64,000 bases of DNA. It comes from Aurelia coerulea (lineage: Eukaryota; Cnidaria; Scyphozoa; Semaeostomeae; Ulmaridae). The translations under genes were made by a program, and so were the position numbers. How positions within the stretch are numbered: position 1 is the stretch's first letter; each line of letters opens with the position of its first letter. Under the pieces are notes generated by a model that did not search any database, had not been told where the DNA came from, and was given only the letters and a program-made list of their open reading frames with translations. Shown here piece after piece: positions 21,859 through 32,917 of this stretch. The stretch is taken from positions 20,870,501-20,934,500 of the forward strand of contig CM076949.1 in NCBI GenBank assembly GCA_039566865.1, in the 5' to 3' direction.

Positions 21859-23965
21859 CTAATTACCTTTATTTGCTGGACAATAAACATTGCAAGTAAA
21901 CATTTCCAGTTGATCCAAAACAGCATCATTAATCTCATGTGATGGACTCAAGCTGACATGGGCCTTTGCGAAATGTTTCCACCAAGACAACTTCCCTTTT
22001 CCAGTAAACTTTCCAGTAGTATCGCATCCAGTGAATGCATGGAAACCAGCAAGTGCCTTTGACTTAATGGACCCAATCGTGTCCGCAATTTTCTTGATGC
22101 AGAATAATTTTTCTGTTGTCAAACGCATTGTTGCTGAAACTTGCTCATGAAACGTGCACAATATCATGAAGACGTCTGTATCTGGTGAAAACATAACTAT
22201 TCTGTGATTTTCGGGTTGAATTCTCGTTGCTTCAATGGCGTGCAGGACGATGAGCGTATCTTCTTCTTCGTGATGATAGGTTGTGTGGTTCGATGTTTCC
22301 TTGCGTTTTTTCCATCCGACGACACTGGGCACTGAAATCGTGTAATACTAGATACATCTTCATCTTGAAATGCTCTTCTAGCCTCCTCGGCAAGGTATGT
22401 GACAAAGTGACACTTGGTCTCATTGTGAGCCAAGAATTGCTTCAAGGTCCCTTTGATCTTTTTTGAGTCCTCTATTCGGTACTTCAATTTCAACTGAGCT
22501 ACTTCTCCCCTACAAAGATTTCTAGTGGATTCTTTCAAAGATTTTTCACGATAGGTATAAAAAACAAGCCTCACATTCTGACTTCCAGCTGCTAGCATCC
22601 TACATCGTTGGACGATCTCTTTTGCGAAATCTTTGCAAGTTTCAATATTTCTTCCTTTCAAATTTATCGACTGAACAACAACCATTGCATCTATCACGCA
22701 AGTACTCATTGAATTTTGTTGTTCTTCCAGTACATCTTCTGCATCTTCTGTGTTGGGCGTTTCCAAGCACTTGATGATTGCATTCATTAATTTTGATTTG
22801 CCCTCATGACCAGGTTTCAGTGTTCCATTCATCTTCATCGAACTTCGAGGTACCAAAGACAGCTCGTAGTGTCCAGTAACCTCTTTCATGTCTTAGCCTC
22901 TCTGAGATTGCGCAACCAAAGCAAATCTGCTGAAAAGTTCCCTCTCCTCTCGCAACTCAATAATTCTATCCTTGCTCTTGATTTTTACTTTCTTATTTAG
23001 CAATGTGAAATTCGGCAGCTTGGGTAGCTTTATGGGTGCCCAAATGCTAACAACGGTGCTGTTGACCTGTGATCTTTCCTGAACAAATTCCTCATTGAGA
23101 GCCTGCCCTATCTTTTTCAACACCTAATATTTGACCATGTGTGGCTGGTGGCATTAATGCATTTGACATCAAAATGAAGATAGAATCTTCTTTAAAATCT
23201 TCATATACTGCTGACTTCTCTTTGAGTACAGCAAGAAGCTTGATGTGCATCTCCCTGTGACGAATCATTGCAGCTTTGCTGTCCAGATGATGCCGCTTTC
23301 GTGCAGCAGAATTACCGTGAGATAAAGCGTCTTGGACGATATTCGCTAGCAGTGGTGCTGTGAGGAAAAATCGCAGTCTGGCATTCTCATTATTTGCTAT
23401 GCCAACCAATCCTCCTTCGATTTTCAGCGTTTTGATGACTTCTTCGACACCATGGTCAACTCCGATTCCTGTGAAAGGAATCTGAGACTTGTTTACACAA
23501 AATTCGCCATTCATAAAGGCCTCCCAGGTGTGTGGATCACTTTCCTTGAGGGCGCACATGTTTGCAATGTATACTGGCATGAGTCTTTGGTATTTGGTAC
23601 GATCCATGCTGCAGTGATCTATCTTGCAATAGTTGCTTACTTGATTCGAGGTGCAACAACCAGTCCCTGTTCCTTTACGCATACACAAATGACTGTAGCC
23701 GCTCTACCATTCTCATGTATTTGAATAATATCTGTGCCATTTTATTTTCCTCACAATTTTCTTCAAATTGCTTCATTGCACGAAAGAGGCTAAAATTTCC
23801 AATAAATGATGAAACAGCGCCATTCGTAGCTTTGACTTCCTCTTCGTTGCCAGATTTAAATGCTTGTTTTAGATCACTTTGGATAATCACAAAAATGAAT
23901 TTATGGAAGTGGCTTATTTGCTGCGATTCAACCATATTAGCCTCTAAAAATGTATCGATATTCAT
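21859..23965 (-). pseudogene. Broken XPG/PIN-like transposon protein
   Basis: The coding region is split over successive frames: 23965-23675, 23688-23092, 23123-22197 (with an in-frame TAA at 22895-22893) and 22332-21859. Recognisable motifs appear in order: DHCSMDRTKYQRLMPVYI and FTGIGVDHGVEE with GIANNENARLRFF in the second segment; HEEEDTL, SPDTDV, GFHAFTGCDTTGKF and GKGKLSWWK in the last. These match, from memory, a protein family common in invertebrate and fish transposons; the last segment resembles the acidic motifs of PIN/XPG nucleases. At least three frame changes and one stop make it non-functional. The N-terminus is not resolved. Confidence 0.75.
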
Positions 23966-24495
23966 TTGCTTCCTTTATCCTCGATTGTTTCCCTTATTGG
24001 AATTCAACAAATTTCAATGCATGACGTCACTATGACGTCATTATGACGTCATGAAATAAAAAATTGATTTATGCAAAACAATAAGGCGAAAACATTCTAT
24101 TATTGCTATTTATTTGCTTACTTTGTCCCAAATTGTTTCCGTTATTGTAATTCAATTAATTTTGATGCATGACGTCATCACGATGTCACCATGACGTCAT
24201 GAAATATCTAACTAATATGTGCAAAACAATAAGACGAAGAAAACTATATTATTTCAGTACATTTAAAGCATTTAAGATATTGCAGACGTCTATATATATT
24301 GTCTTTTTGCAACTGCAATGGAACGTCAATTCTGTCATACGTCATTGTGACGTCACACCCATTAAAGTGATATTTGAAATTGCCAACATTGAAATTCGTG
24401 ATCTCCATTAAATTATCTATCGATCCATACCAAAATCATAAAATTAACACAAAATATTCTCGGGAGCTCATTTGTCGACACTAGGACACTGACTA

Positions 24496-25405
24496 TAAGC
24501 AAGCATAAGAAAACTGAATATTGATTTCTCCATAAGCCCAAATGATCATTGATGCTGCTACAGTCAGAGAGATGAGTGTTGCTGCTAAAGTTGCCTTCAA
24601 TAGAAAATCAAGCGCCTTGTATAAGGACAAGAATCGTTTGAAAGCAATATTTGATCTTTATGTCAAACGAGGATGATACGCAAAAAATCAAAAGTCATTA
24701 CCCCCAGTTTGCTTAGTTCGTGCATGAAACTATTGGTGCATCTGTCTCAAATTAGATGTCATGTGAGATTTACGATAACGCAAAATTGCTTATGCGGAAC
24801 CCTGCAGAATGTTTCTATTCGCGGGCTGCTAATTTGAGGCAAGCAGTCACGAAGATAACCTCTGTGCAGAATCATATGCATGGAGATCTTTTGGTTCAGT
24901 GTGACCACGTGCCTTCCCCCAGTCAATGCGCCATTGTTTGCTGTAATTCTGCACCTTTCCTCTCAACTTCACCTGCGACGTTTGCATCTGTAGCTGTGTA
25001 GGAGGGGGTCCTTCTCCCTTCGGTGATGCTGCGAATTCTAGCCTCTGTGCAGGCCGCCGGTTACATCATCCTCTAAACTTGACTTATTTGCATAATGAAT
25101 ACTATCAATAAGTGGCTAATGATGCGTTCGTTCTAGAAAACGATTGTTTCAACATAATTAAGCTGCTAATAAAGTCAAGAACGTGCCAATTCTGGGTAAA
25201 TTTGTTGTTATGCCAGGGTAAACATCGTGGTGATTTATCCATCTTATGGTGTCAAATCTGTCTAACATGAAATAAGCCGACGTCAAATGTTGCTATAGGA
25301 TCGCGGGAAACTTCTGTCTTGTATGCGCTTTCTGTGCGCTTTCTTTATTTCAGTGCCAATTAGCAGAGATAAAACGTTAATCAATTGCTTTAACGAGCGT
25401 GACGG
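24496..25405. other. Intron sequence with one dispersed ~100-bp repeat
   Basis: A segment at about 24735-24840 (TCTCAAATTAGATGTCATGT and on) is an inverted copy of the repeats at 30432-30535 and 30850-30953. Otherwise nothing is recognised. Confidence 0.5.
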
Positions 25406-25406
25406 A

Positions 25407-25453
<47 letters not shown>

Positions 25454-25454
25454 A
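25406..25454. repeat. (CTTT)n microsatellite
   Basis: About twelve uninterrupted copies of the tetranucleotide CTTT, in the intron of the giant gene. Confidence 0.95.
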
Positions 25455-26114
25455 CTGACCTGGAGCCCCCTTACTTTGTAATCAAAAAGCAGCAGTTTAG
25501 GGATTCCAACTGTAGGTTGTGTAAGAGATTTGTAAAAAATTGGAATGTTTATAGATGTTTATTCATTCACATAGTTAAGATCTGAATAGGATTATTTCTC
25601 TTTGAGTTTTCGTTAATGGTTGGCTCTAATTATTAGCTCCACGTAGCTATCATCGTGCCAACCTTAGATAAATAGAGTATTATTCATCATTATTATCATT
25701 GTCATTATGATGATGTTGAATCCAGTCAGAAAAGTTAAAAATCGTTGGTTGCCAACAGAAAAGTCACGTTTCTTTCCAATTAACATTGCAACGGGGGCAG
25801 GGGGTAGAAAAAACCTCATTTTTCGTCAATGAGTCAACAGTTGTGCCACTGATTGTAATTGTTTCGCAGTTCTACTTACTACTGCTGACACCCGCTATCT
25901 CGAAATCTGAATTTGAGGAGAAATCAAAGGATTTTATAGATAGCAAATGTTAAAGATAACATGCAGTCGAGCAAATGGATATGTACTGTATGTACTCTTG
26001 ATTTCTTTGACATTGAATAAAAATCGTTGTATATTCCACATCTACGGCAGAAAATGTGTTCTTGGAAAATTAGCTTTAGGTAGTATTGTTATTATTATTA
26101 TTATTTCGTTTTAC

Positions 26115-26489
26115 CTTTGCCTCCCACCTTGTCAGCATAAACAACAGTGACTGCTGCGCCAACCTCCGGCTCATCCGTCGAGACATCATTCGTCAAAATT
26201 CGGTGCTTGCCTTCACCCCTGAACATGTCCGACGCTGCTTTTTCAGTCAATTCGCTCTCGTCTGTCGAAAACCGAAAGGAAGATTTATCGAATGCTGCTT
26301 GTCTTGTATATTGACGCTTTGTCTTTGCGTCAAAGTTTCTTTTACTCTCTGTCCGTTCCGAGTTTGCTATACTATCAGAGTTGACTGCCGATTGAAGCAT
26401 TGAGTTTGAAACACTCTGAAAGTTGCTGAAATCTTTGTCCTGACAGCAAGTCGTTATCTCTCTTATGTCTAGTTCTTTGCTTGTTTCTC
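26115..26489 (-). CDS. Giant charged repetitive protein, internal exon (375 bp)
   Basis: The acceptor is CATTTTTAG and the exon starts GAGAAACAAGC; the leading GA completes a Gly codon with the G that ends exon 47632-32918. The donor is GGCAAAG/GTAAAA at 26115/26114, phase 1. The length is exactly 125 codons, so it is a symmetrical 1-1 exon that could be skipped without a frame change. It encodes a hydrophilic, non-repetitive segment (ETSKELDIREITTCCQDKDF at the start; ending VVYADKVGGKG). The short run GAAVTVVYAD is one of the few mildly hydrophobic stretches in the whole product. No domain is recognised. Confidence 0.75.
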
Positions 26490-26949
26490 CTAAAAATGAA
26501 ACAGGTTGTAAGTAAAGGATGGTGACAGGTAAAATGTACCACAGCATCATCAAAGGGGCAGTAACAGTACCACTCCCTACCATCCATACCACCTGTTACC
26601 ATCCTCTAAGTGATAACAAATTTTTGGACATTCAGAAGTTCTATCTGGTGTCACAAAAGGAGTAGATGCGTTTATAAAATCAATCAATTGCCGAGTGAGT
26701 CTGAAAAAGTTCACACGTTTGGTGGGCTGTGGAGTAAAAGGTTCATGACCAACATTCAAAAATAATTGGTAGTCCATCAGTCAAAGTTTCGCTTAGATGT
26801 GAAAATTTGTTTGACAGAATTTCTCAAAACTGGTTACTTCAAAAACAGCACTTCTGTTGTTCTCCAGCAATGTCCAAAAAAGATCTAGTAATATTTGAAA
26901 AAAAGGATTGTGACGTCATATTCAATTTTTCTCTACATTTCAAAAGGGT

Positions 26950-27256
26950 GGACAGTTTCGTGTCTTATAGATAAACAGTATTAACCCTTTTAAAAATGCA
27001 GAAAAAATTGAATGCAACGCTAAAATCCTTTCTATTTGAATTCACTTAATTTTGACATCGCTGCTTGTAAAGCAACCATTATTTTGTCTTTCCTCCGCCA
27101 TAAATTAGCAACCGGTTGTCAGATTGACTCAAATAAAGGTCTCAATCTCTAAGTTGAAGCCTGACCTATACAACTGTGTAAAAACTGAGACAATTGAAGC
27201 TACAGCTCTTCCACAGCTGCCACACAAACAGGGCACAATTCTTTTGAGACACCCTG
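26950..27256. mobile_element. Mariner-like MITE fragment
   Basis: The right end, GAGACACCCTG followed by TA (27257-27258), matches the terminus of the element at 19567-20162. The body (AATGCAACGCTAAAATCCTT, then GCAACCGGTTGTCAGATTGA) is shared with 52800-53050. The left end is not resolved. Confidence 0.55.
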
Positions 27257-27855
27257 TACAGTTTGTTAAAGGCTGATACTTTTTGATGCACCCAGTACAT
27301 TTTATTAAATGACGAAATGTTTACAAATCTCTTGACTCCAATCGATCCAGATTGGGCCTGCCATACTCGTAATCCTGGTTCTTTTTTCATGGTGATTTTA
27401 AAATAACGTAATCAACTGTTGTTAGAGATGCAATCCCTCCCTAGCAACGCCCATTTGGAAATGATGTCAAAGAGATATACTTTAAGAACTTTTGTAACCT
27501 CAGGTCTAGACTATATGGAATACCAGAGAAATTTTGGATGTGTTTCGGTTAACTCCTTTATCTTGCTTTGTACGTTTTGCCTTTCCAAATAGATCCTAGC
27601 TTATCTAACAGGAGCTCATCATCAAGGAAACGACTAAGGCCTGATTCCAAAAACCAGACAATGCAATCCGTCTAAATGTGTCCTAAACTACCAAGATTTA
27701 TTCATAATTTTGACAAACTCGAATTTGCTTGCGTCCTTGAAACAAGCTTTAGGCAAGACAGATGGAAATCTAGTTGAATGTAAATGGTCGCAAATTTTGC
27801 TGGCTGAGAAATGCTAGAAATTTGTGGTGCAACACATCAAAATTCTTGAACAAGA

Positions 27856-28278
27856 TTGTATTGCGTACTGACTAATGAGCTAATTTTACTGCACGGGACC
27901 TTTTTGGTTGCATCACGCGAATTTGAATTTTCAAACCAAAACAAAGTCATGTCAGATGTTGTCAGACGAGTAAAACTAAACAACAGTAGGCCTTCATCAG
28001 AAGCATCCAGAGACAGCAGAGAAAACATGCATCTCTTGGTTTTTAATGAGGTTGACTTGAACCAAAATTTGGTTGTTGATATTGCTGTAATGGAGAATGC
28101 CACGACTGCGATTCGGAAGAGGAGATCAAATTTATGTAATGAACAGCCTGCACAACATGGGGACTGTGGAATAGCTTCAAAAAGTGACATTTCTATGGTG
28201 AATCCTCCAAGTTGTACGGAATCGAAGAACGGACACACAAACAAAACGAGGAGCAACCTTGTTGAAAGTCAAAGCTAG
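27856..28278 (+). other. Unassigned 140-codon ORF on the opposite strand
   Basis: An ATG-to-TAG ORF of 140 codons on the plus strand, hydrophilic and of ordinary composition (for example VVDIAVMENATTAIRKRRSN). The opposite strand is also open over much of the stretch. It could be a last exon of an unrelated gene nested in the intron, a processed fragment, or chance. I do not recognise it; no partner exon was found. Confidence 0.25.
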
Positions 28279-28574
28279 GGATTATTAACAGATGGTTTAT
28301 GGAACTCAATTTGTCAATACTTCTGCAGAAGAGACACTACAAATCGTGCCTTCTTTCTTTATTCATAGCTTTGATGAAGTGGCCCCGATGAAGTGTGTCG
28401 AAAAGCTTCTGCTAAGAAGCATAGGGTAGGGCCCAAAACTTAAAAAAGTTGAATGTAAAATACTATTAAATCTTTAAATTCTTATATAAATTCTTTAAAA
28501 AGTTGAATGTAAAATTTCTCTTTGAGTTCGATGGCTTGAAAGCCATTTAGGGTACTTTGCTGTAAATCTGTTTC

Positions 28575-28970
28575 GGGGGGGGGGGGGGTTCTTGGCCAAA
28601 TTTTGGGTAGGGATCTGCCGCGAGCATCTTCAAAAGGGTACCGTTGGCTAGATTAATTTTTACGAAAATGGTACCCTTGGCTAGACCAATTTTACCATTG
28701 TCTGAACCAATTTTTACGAAAATGGTACCCTTGGCTAGACCAATTTTGACCATTTTCTTGACCAATATTGTAAAATTTGTTCCAAATATGATGTCATGAC
28801 CGTTCGCTAGACCAATATGGTCAAAAACTGATACCCTTGGCTAGACTATTGCTTGCCAAAATTGCAAAAAAGTATACCCTTGGCTAGACTAGAAGTCCGA
28901 AAAAGTATACCCTTGCTCGCGGCACATCCCCAGGTACCTTTACTATGGAAGAACCCCCCCCCCCCCCCCC
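28575..28970. mobile_element. Poly-G/poly-C-ended short element, family 1, copy 2
   Basis: A G run with TTCTTGGCC at the left and AAGAACCCCC with a C run and GTGG at the right. The interior iterates TGGCTAGACCAATTTT and its variants with GGTACCCTTGG, the complement of the phrase seen in copy 1. The orientation is opposite to the copy at 1583-1865. Confidence 0.65.
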
Positions 28971-29419
28971 GTGGATGTCATCAAATCTCTAAATTCGAAC
29001 GCAGAAGAGCAGCAGATTGTTGCTTGCCACCATATTGTAGACCTTCATAAACTATGGTTTTTGTTGAAGATTGCATCACTTTGTTCTCAACAAAAGTAAA
29101 AATACCGCCATTTTGAACATGATTAACATGATTAACGTAAAAGAGTAAAGAAAATTTCCACGCCAGACTTTCAGCTAAGTACCCTGATCTCCTTTCAAGC
29201 AATAACCGAATTTCACCCATCTTTTTAAAGACTTGAAAGATCTGAACCCTATGCTCTGATGAAGGCCTTAGAGTCGATGGCTATGACGATGGACTATCAT
29301 ATACAATTTGCAAATGCAACCCAGTAAATCTCTCTTGAAGGTCGATGCTTAGATCATTCAGGAAATCAATTCTTGGGCTTCTTTATGGTCGATTTCCCTT
29401 TAGTTTGCATGTGGAATTT

Positions 29420-29770
29420 CAGAGACTCTTGGAGGACTTTAGACTATAACCTTGTGGCCGTGTTGGGGGATACTTAGTAGTGGTGAGCCTAGGAAAAATT
29501 CTACATTGGTTCTCAGTAAAAACGCACATAAAAGAGCCTGCAATTTTCTGTAACATGTTAAAATGGTTTCATTAGACTTTTGGAGGACTAGGACTATAGA
29601 CGATAAACTTTTGAAGGACAAAGGTGAGCCTCAAAGAAACTTCTATAAAGGTTCTCAGTAAAACGCACATGAAGGGCCTGTGATTTCCTGTAACATGTCG
29701 AAATTGTTTTATACATTTTAGACTTTTGTAGGACTATAGACGATAAACTTTTGGAGGATGTGGTGAGCCT
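29420..29770. repeat. Tandem repeat of ~150-bp units (about 2.3 copies)
   Basis: The phrase AGACTTTTGGAGGACT with GACTATAGACGATAAACTTT, then GGTGAGCCT, a GGTTCTCAGTAAAACGCACA block and CCTGTAACATGT recur at about 29425, 29575 and 29720, the last copy incomplete. No coding. Confidence 0.7.
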
Positions 29771-30431
29771 TGAGACTCTAGATCAAAGAATGTTGGACTT
29801 TTGGTGACGTTTACAGTTTTGAGATTGAGAGCTTCAACTGGAATTTTACTTTTTTGTAACATTGAATTGCGTGTGAGATGTTGCACTCTATGCAACTCTG
29901 TAGAAAACGCTGTCAGATCTGTATTTGCTAGAGCTTTTGCGAACATTGTAAATCAGACATTGTTATGATTTGGTGTGCAATAATTCTTGAGTTGAGCAAT
30001 AACCGTAATTTCAATGATCACATGAAACTTTCTAAAATGGATTTTCTTGAGAAAATCCCTCATAAATTCAGAACGGAGTGGTCGTTTTTAGTGAATTAGC
30101 TTTCAAAATTCATTTGAAGAAGTCAACTATTGAATGATATGCTTTCCAATGCTATTGCTTTGATATCAGGGGAGCAGTGGCTTTTCAAACGGGGACTGTT
30201 TCTATTCACCCGGTAGATCAAGACACCCGCATCCCATTTCGTTTCCAGGCGTTTAAGACTCCATGCACATATACATCTGATATACATACAAATAACTCGT
30301 AGAAGTTGTGGTAGAATTAATCCAGACTACGTAATTCAGATGCGTCTTAAAGCCGTGCTCAGTGAATTTATCCCTGCTGAGATCTCGAAGAACCTGGACA
30401 GAAGCAAAACTAAAATCTGCCTCAGAGATTG

Positions 30432-30953
30432 GACGTCACGTGAAAATGCCCTCGAATAGAATCAATAGATGAGTTTTTCATGAGTAATTTCGCGTTTTCG
30501 CAAATCTCATGTGACATCTAATTCGAGATTTATAAAGCTAGAACCAGATTTTCGTTTCCGCAAAAGTTAATTACCATTATTGATGCACCGACAAAGCAAA
30601 TTTTGAACGATTATCTCTAACTTAGTGGTCAACTGCCAATGCCAGGAAAGTTTTTCTTCTCTGCTTCGAGTTGAACCATAGCTTTACTTGCACCGCCAGT
30701 AGCCTGTTGCCATTCGTGTATGTTGCGTAGGAGCTACAAGTATTTTCATGTGAAGGAGCGTTGACCAGCAACGTTGGCACTTGGGCCTTGCTTTCATTTG
30801 ACAATCACAGCAAAGCATTGTTTCATTTCATAGCATTTAAAGCCTCTCTCAAATTAGATGTCACGTGAAAATGCCCGCGAATAAAACAATCGATTGTTTT
30901 TTCCTGAGCAATTTTGTGTTATCGCAAATCTTACGTGATATATAATTTGAATG
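30432..30953. repeat. Two direct copies of a ~100-bp CACGTGA-containing repeat
   Basis: Segments 30432-30535 and 30850-30953 share GTCACGTGAAAATGCCC, a variable centre, and CGCAAATCT followed by ATGTGACAT or ACGTGATAT. Each has roughly inverted ends. A third copy, inverted, is at 24735-24840. They look like short MITEs of one family. Confidence 0.55.
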
Positions 30954-31382
30954 TAAATCTCTATCGTTTTGATTTGTAAAGGAACGCAAGGGGTATCTCC
31001 CATTTGTAGTCTGATGCCTTCTCAGTCAAAAATGACGTCAGCTTGCCTAGACTTGGCCCAGGTCTATTTCATCATCATTCAGGAACGACAAAACGGCACT
31101 CCCAGCAGCTAAAAATCAGTTTTAGACTGGAAATTAAGTTTCCAACACATTAAATTTTGATTTACCCACCAGAAGTTTGCAGCAATTTATCCTAAATGGC
31201 CACCCATTGGCCCTGCCTGTCAATAAAATTTGCATAACAAGGAAAATCGAAATTGTCAATCACGTGTTCAAAAATGGAGCTCGTTGATTGGCTGTGGTGA
31301 AGAATGTAAACAAACCAACACTGCTGTTGTTACCCCTGCTCATTAGTGACATGTCTGTAAATTTTAAAAGCAAATGAAAAAT

Positions 31383-31530
31383 ATATATTGGAGGCTACTA
31401 CCTTAACTGCAAGCGTAGTAACTACCTCGCTACGTTCGCAGTTAAGGTAGTAGTCTTTGATTGAAATTAAGATGGTGGTATCGAATAAACATTTCATTCA
31501 AATTAAAGGTGTCCACAATGCTCCATGGTG
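31383..31530. mobile_element. Hairpin-containing MITE fragment
   Basis: A hairpin at 31392-31455 (ACTACCTTAACTGCAAGCGT against its complement) is followed by a block ending AATGCTCCATGG. The same arrangement in reverse lies at 57783-57930, so this is a dispersed family. Confidence 0.6.
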
Positions 31531-31972
31531 AAATTTGACAATTTCGTTCCGTCACCAGAACCCCAGCGAACATCTGACCCACCACTGAGACACTTGGACG
31601 GGGGTGTCTTGACTTTTCCTGTAATCCACAAAGATTTTGCTCCTACGGCGTATCTCCGCAGATTGCTCTCACTCAATTTCCTGGCCGCTCGCCACGGTAC
31701 TCACAAGGTTGGTTTCAATTGGGCAGTTACAGTAACCAACACAATAGTGATATCTTCTCATTGAGATAATCATCAGTTGTAAACTATTGTTGCCACTTAA
31801 AGGGATTGTAAGCATATACTTGCGGTCACAGTCTAGCCAATCACACATCAGTATTTCCTGATGAAATCGATAAGTTACCCAAATATGGTGCGGCACGTGT
31901 TACGGCCTATTGTCTTTGCACGGCTATTTTCATCAAAAAAGCTTTATATATGCTTAGATTTCCTTTAATGTT

Positions 31973-32219
31973 AAAGGCACACTGTTGTGATTTGATTGGC
32001 CAGGTGTCAGGATGAAATACCGAACTAAAGATCTGGCCTTTGAGCAATTACCACGGAGCTTTTATGCCTGTACATCATGCCTTCCTTTGAGAACAAAGAG
32101 AGTCAGATTGTTATGACATTCTTGAATTTCGATGTACATCGAAGTTATTGAAGCTTCTCTAATTCTTGTCGTTTTAGATTGTCTTATTTAGCCAATCAGC
32201 ACCACGACAGTGTGCCTTT
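31973..32219. mobile_element. MITE with imperfect ~30-bp TIRs
   Basis: AAAGGCACACTGTTGTGATT at the left pairs with ACGACAGTGTGCCTTT at the right, the homology continuing as TTGATTGGC against GCCAATCA. No flanking duplication is evident. Confidence 0.6.
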
Positions 32220-32639
32220 GATCATAATAAACGTCAAATGCAAATCTTTCTTTTAAAGTATGCCTACAATGCCCGGTGATGCACCGAAGCTTTCTGTACG
32301 GCCCATACGCTTTTGTAACACACCCCCGTGAACATGCCCCCTGCAAATCCTACCCAGATAATTTTCCTGGTGAAAAAATAAAGCAAAAATCTTTCCCTGC
32401 ACATAATTCAAATTTCATTGATACAAAATGCCTGACAAGTTAGTCATCGGCTGCAAATTGTGCAAGCTCATTGGAGATATTTGGGAAATTATTTCAATGC
32501 AGATACAGTTCCCCATCAAAGATTATGTTGTCCATTGGCTCAGTATTGGAGCACCTCGGTGAACATTTAACTTTTGTCCTCAATCATCCATGTTGACATC
32601 TAATCTCTTACCAGGGCAGGCACATGGGGGCACTATTTC

Positions 32640-32825
32640 AAGGTGAAGTTGCGGTTTTTAACTCCAAGCGCTGGGATCGCAGAAGTAGAATAGGCCTAAT
32701 CAAGTCCGCGACCCCTTGCCATGATGCTCGAGTGGTTGGGCTCTGCCGGGTATCGAACCCTGTCCGCCTGACTGTTCTGGCTGCAAAGATAGTGGATTAC
32801 ACCACTACGCCACAAACCTTCAAGT
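32640..32825 (-). mobile_element. tRNA-derived SINE-like element
   Basis: On the minus strand a pol III A-box-like TGGCGTAGTGG (about 32812-32802) is followed 40-50 bases on by a B-box-like GGTTCGATACC (about 32759-32749). The sequence between does not fold into a proper tRNA, and unrelated sequence follows. This fits a tRNA-derived SINE head rather than a functional tRNA. Confidence 0.6.
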
Positions 32826-32917
32826 AATGCCTGCTCACTTTGAAAATTGAAACTTCATTTCATTCGTGTGCATGTACCATTATTATCAACAACGCTGCTA
32901 ATTGCATAAACACTTAC

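Larger units (their letters stand above)
20742..24495 (-). mobile_element. Decayed DNA transposon with XPG/PIN-like protein and long TIRs
   Basis: About 300-bp terminal inverted repeats (left 20742-21075, right about 24165-24495) enclose a broken coding region on the minus strand. Both ends read TAGTCAGTGTCCTAGTGTCG after complementing one of them, apart from a 9-bp insertion in the left copy. Both flanks can be read as TAA, a possible 3-bp target duplication. The subterminal regions hold many TGACGTCA palindromes, and a segment of about 165 bp near 23960-24240 is tandemly duplicated. A nuclease-like protein and a short duplication suggest an Academ-like element, but that is inference. It is inserted in the giant gene's 7.8-kb intron. 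Confidence 0.75.
26490..32917 (-). other. Intron of the giant gene (6.4 kb)
   Basis: Donor GTAG/GTAAGTG at 32918/32917, acceptor CATTTTTAG ending at 26490, phase 1. It contains a MITE fragment (about 26950-27256), an unassigned plus-strand ORF (27856-28278), a poly-G element, a tandem repeat, repeated CACGTGA-containing segments, a MITE and a SINE-like element. The stretches 27260-27850 and 29775-30430 show nothing I can name. Confidence 0.7.

Noticed and set aside
31525..31764. A 79-codon plus-strand ORF
   Set aside because: It overlaps the edge of a dispersed repeat and shows no supporting splice sites or motif.
32749..32825. A tRNA gene
   Set aside because: The arms do not pair into a cloverleaf and the sequence runs on into unrelated DNA.
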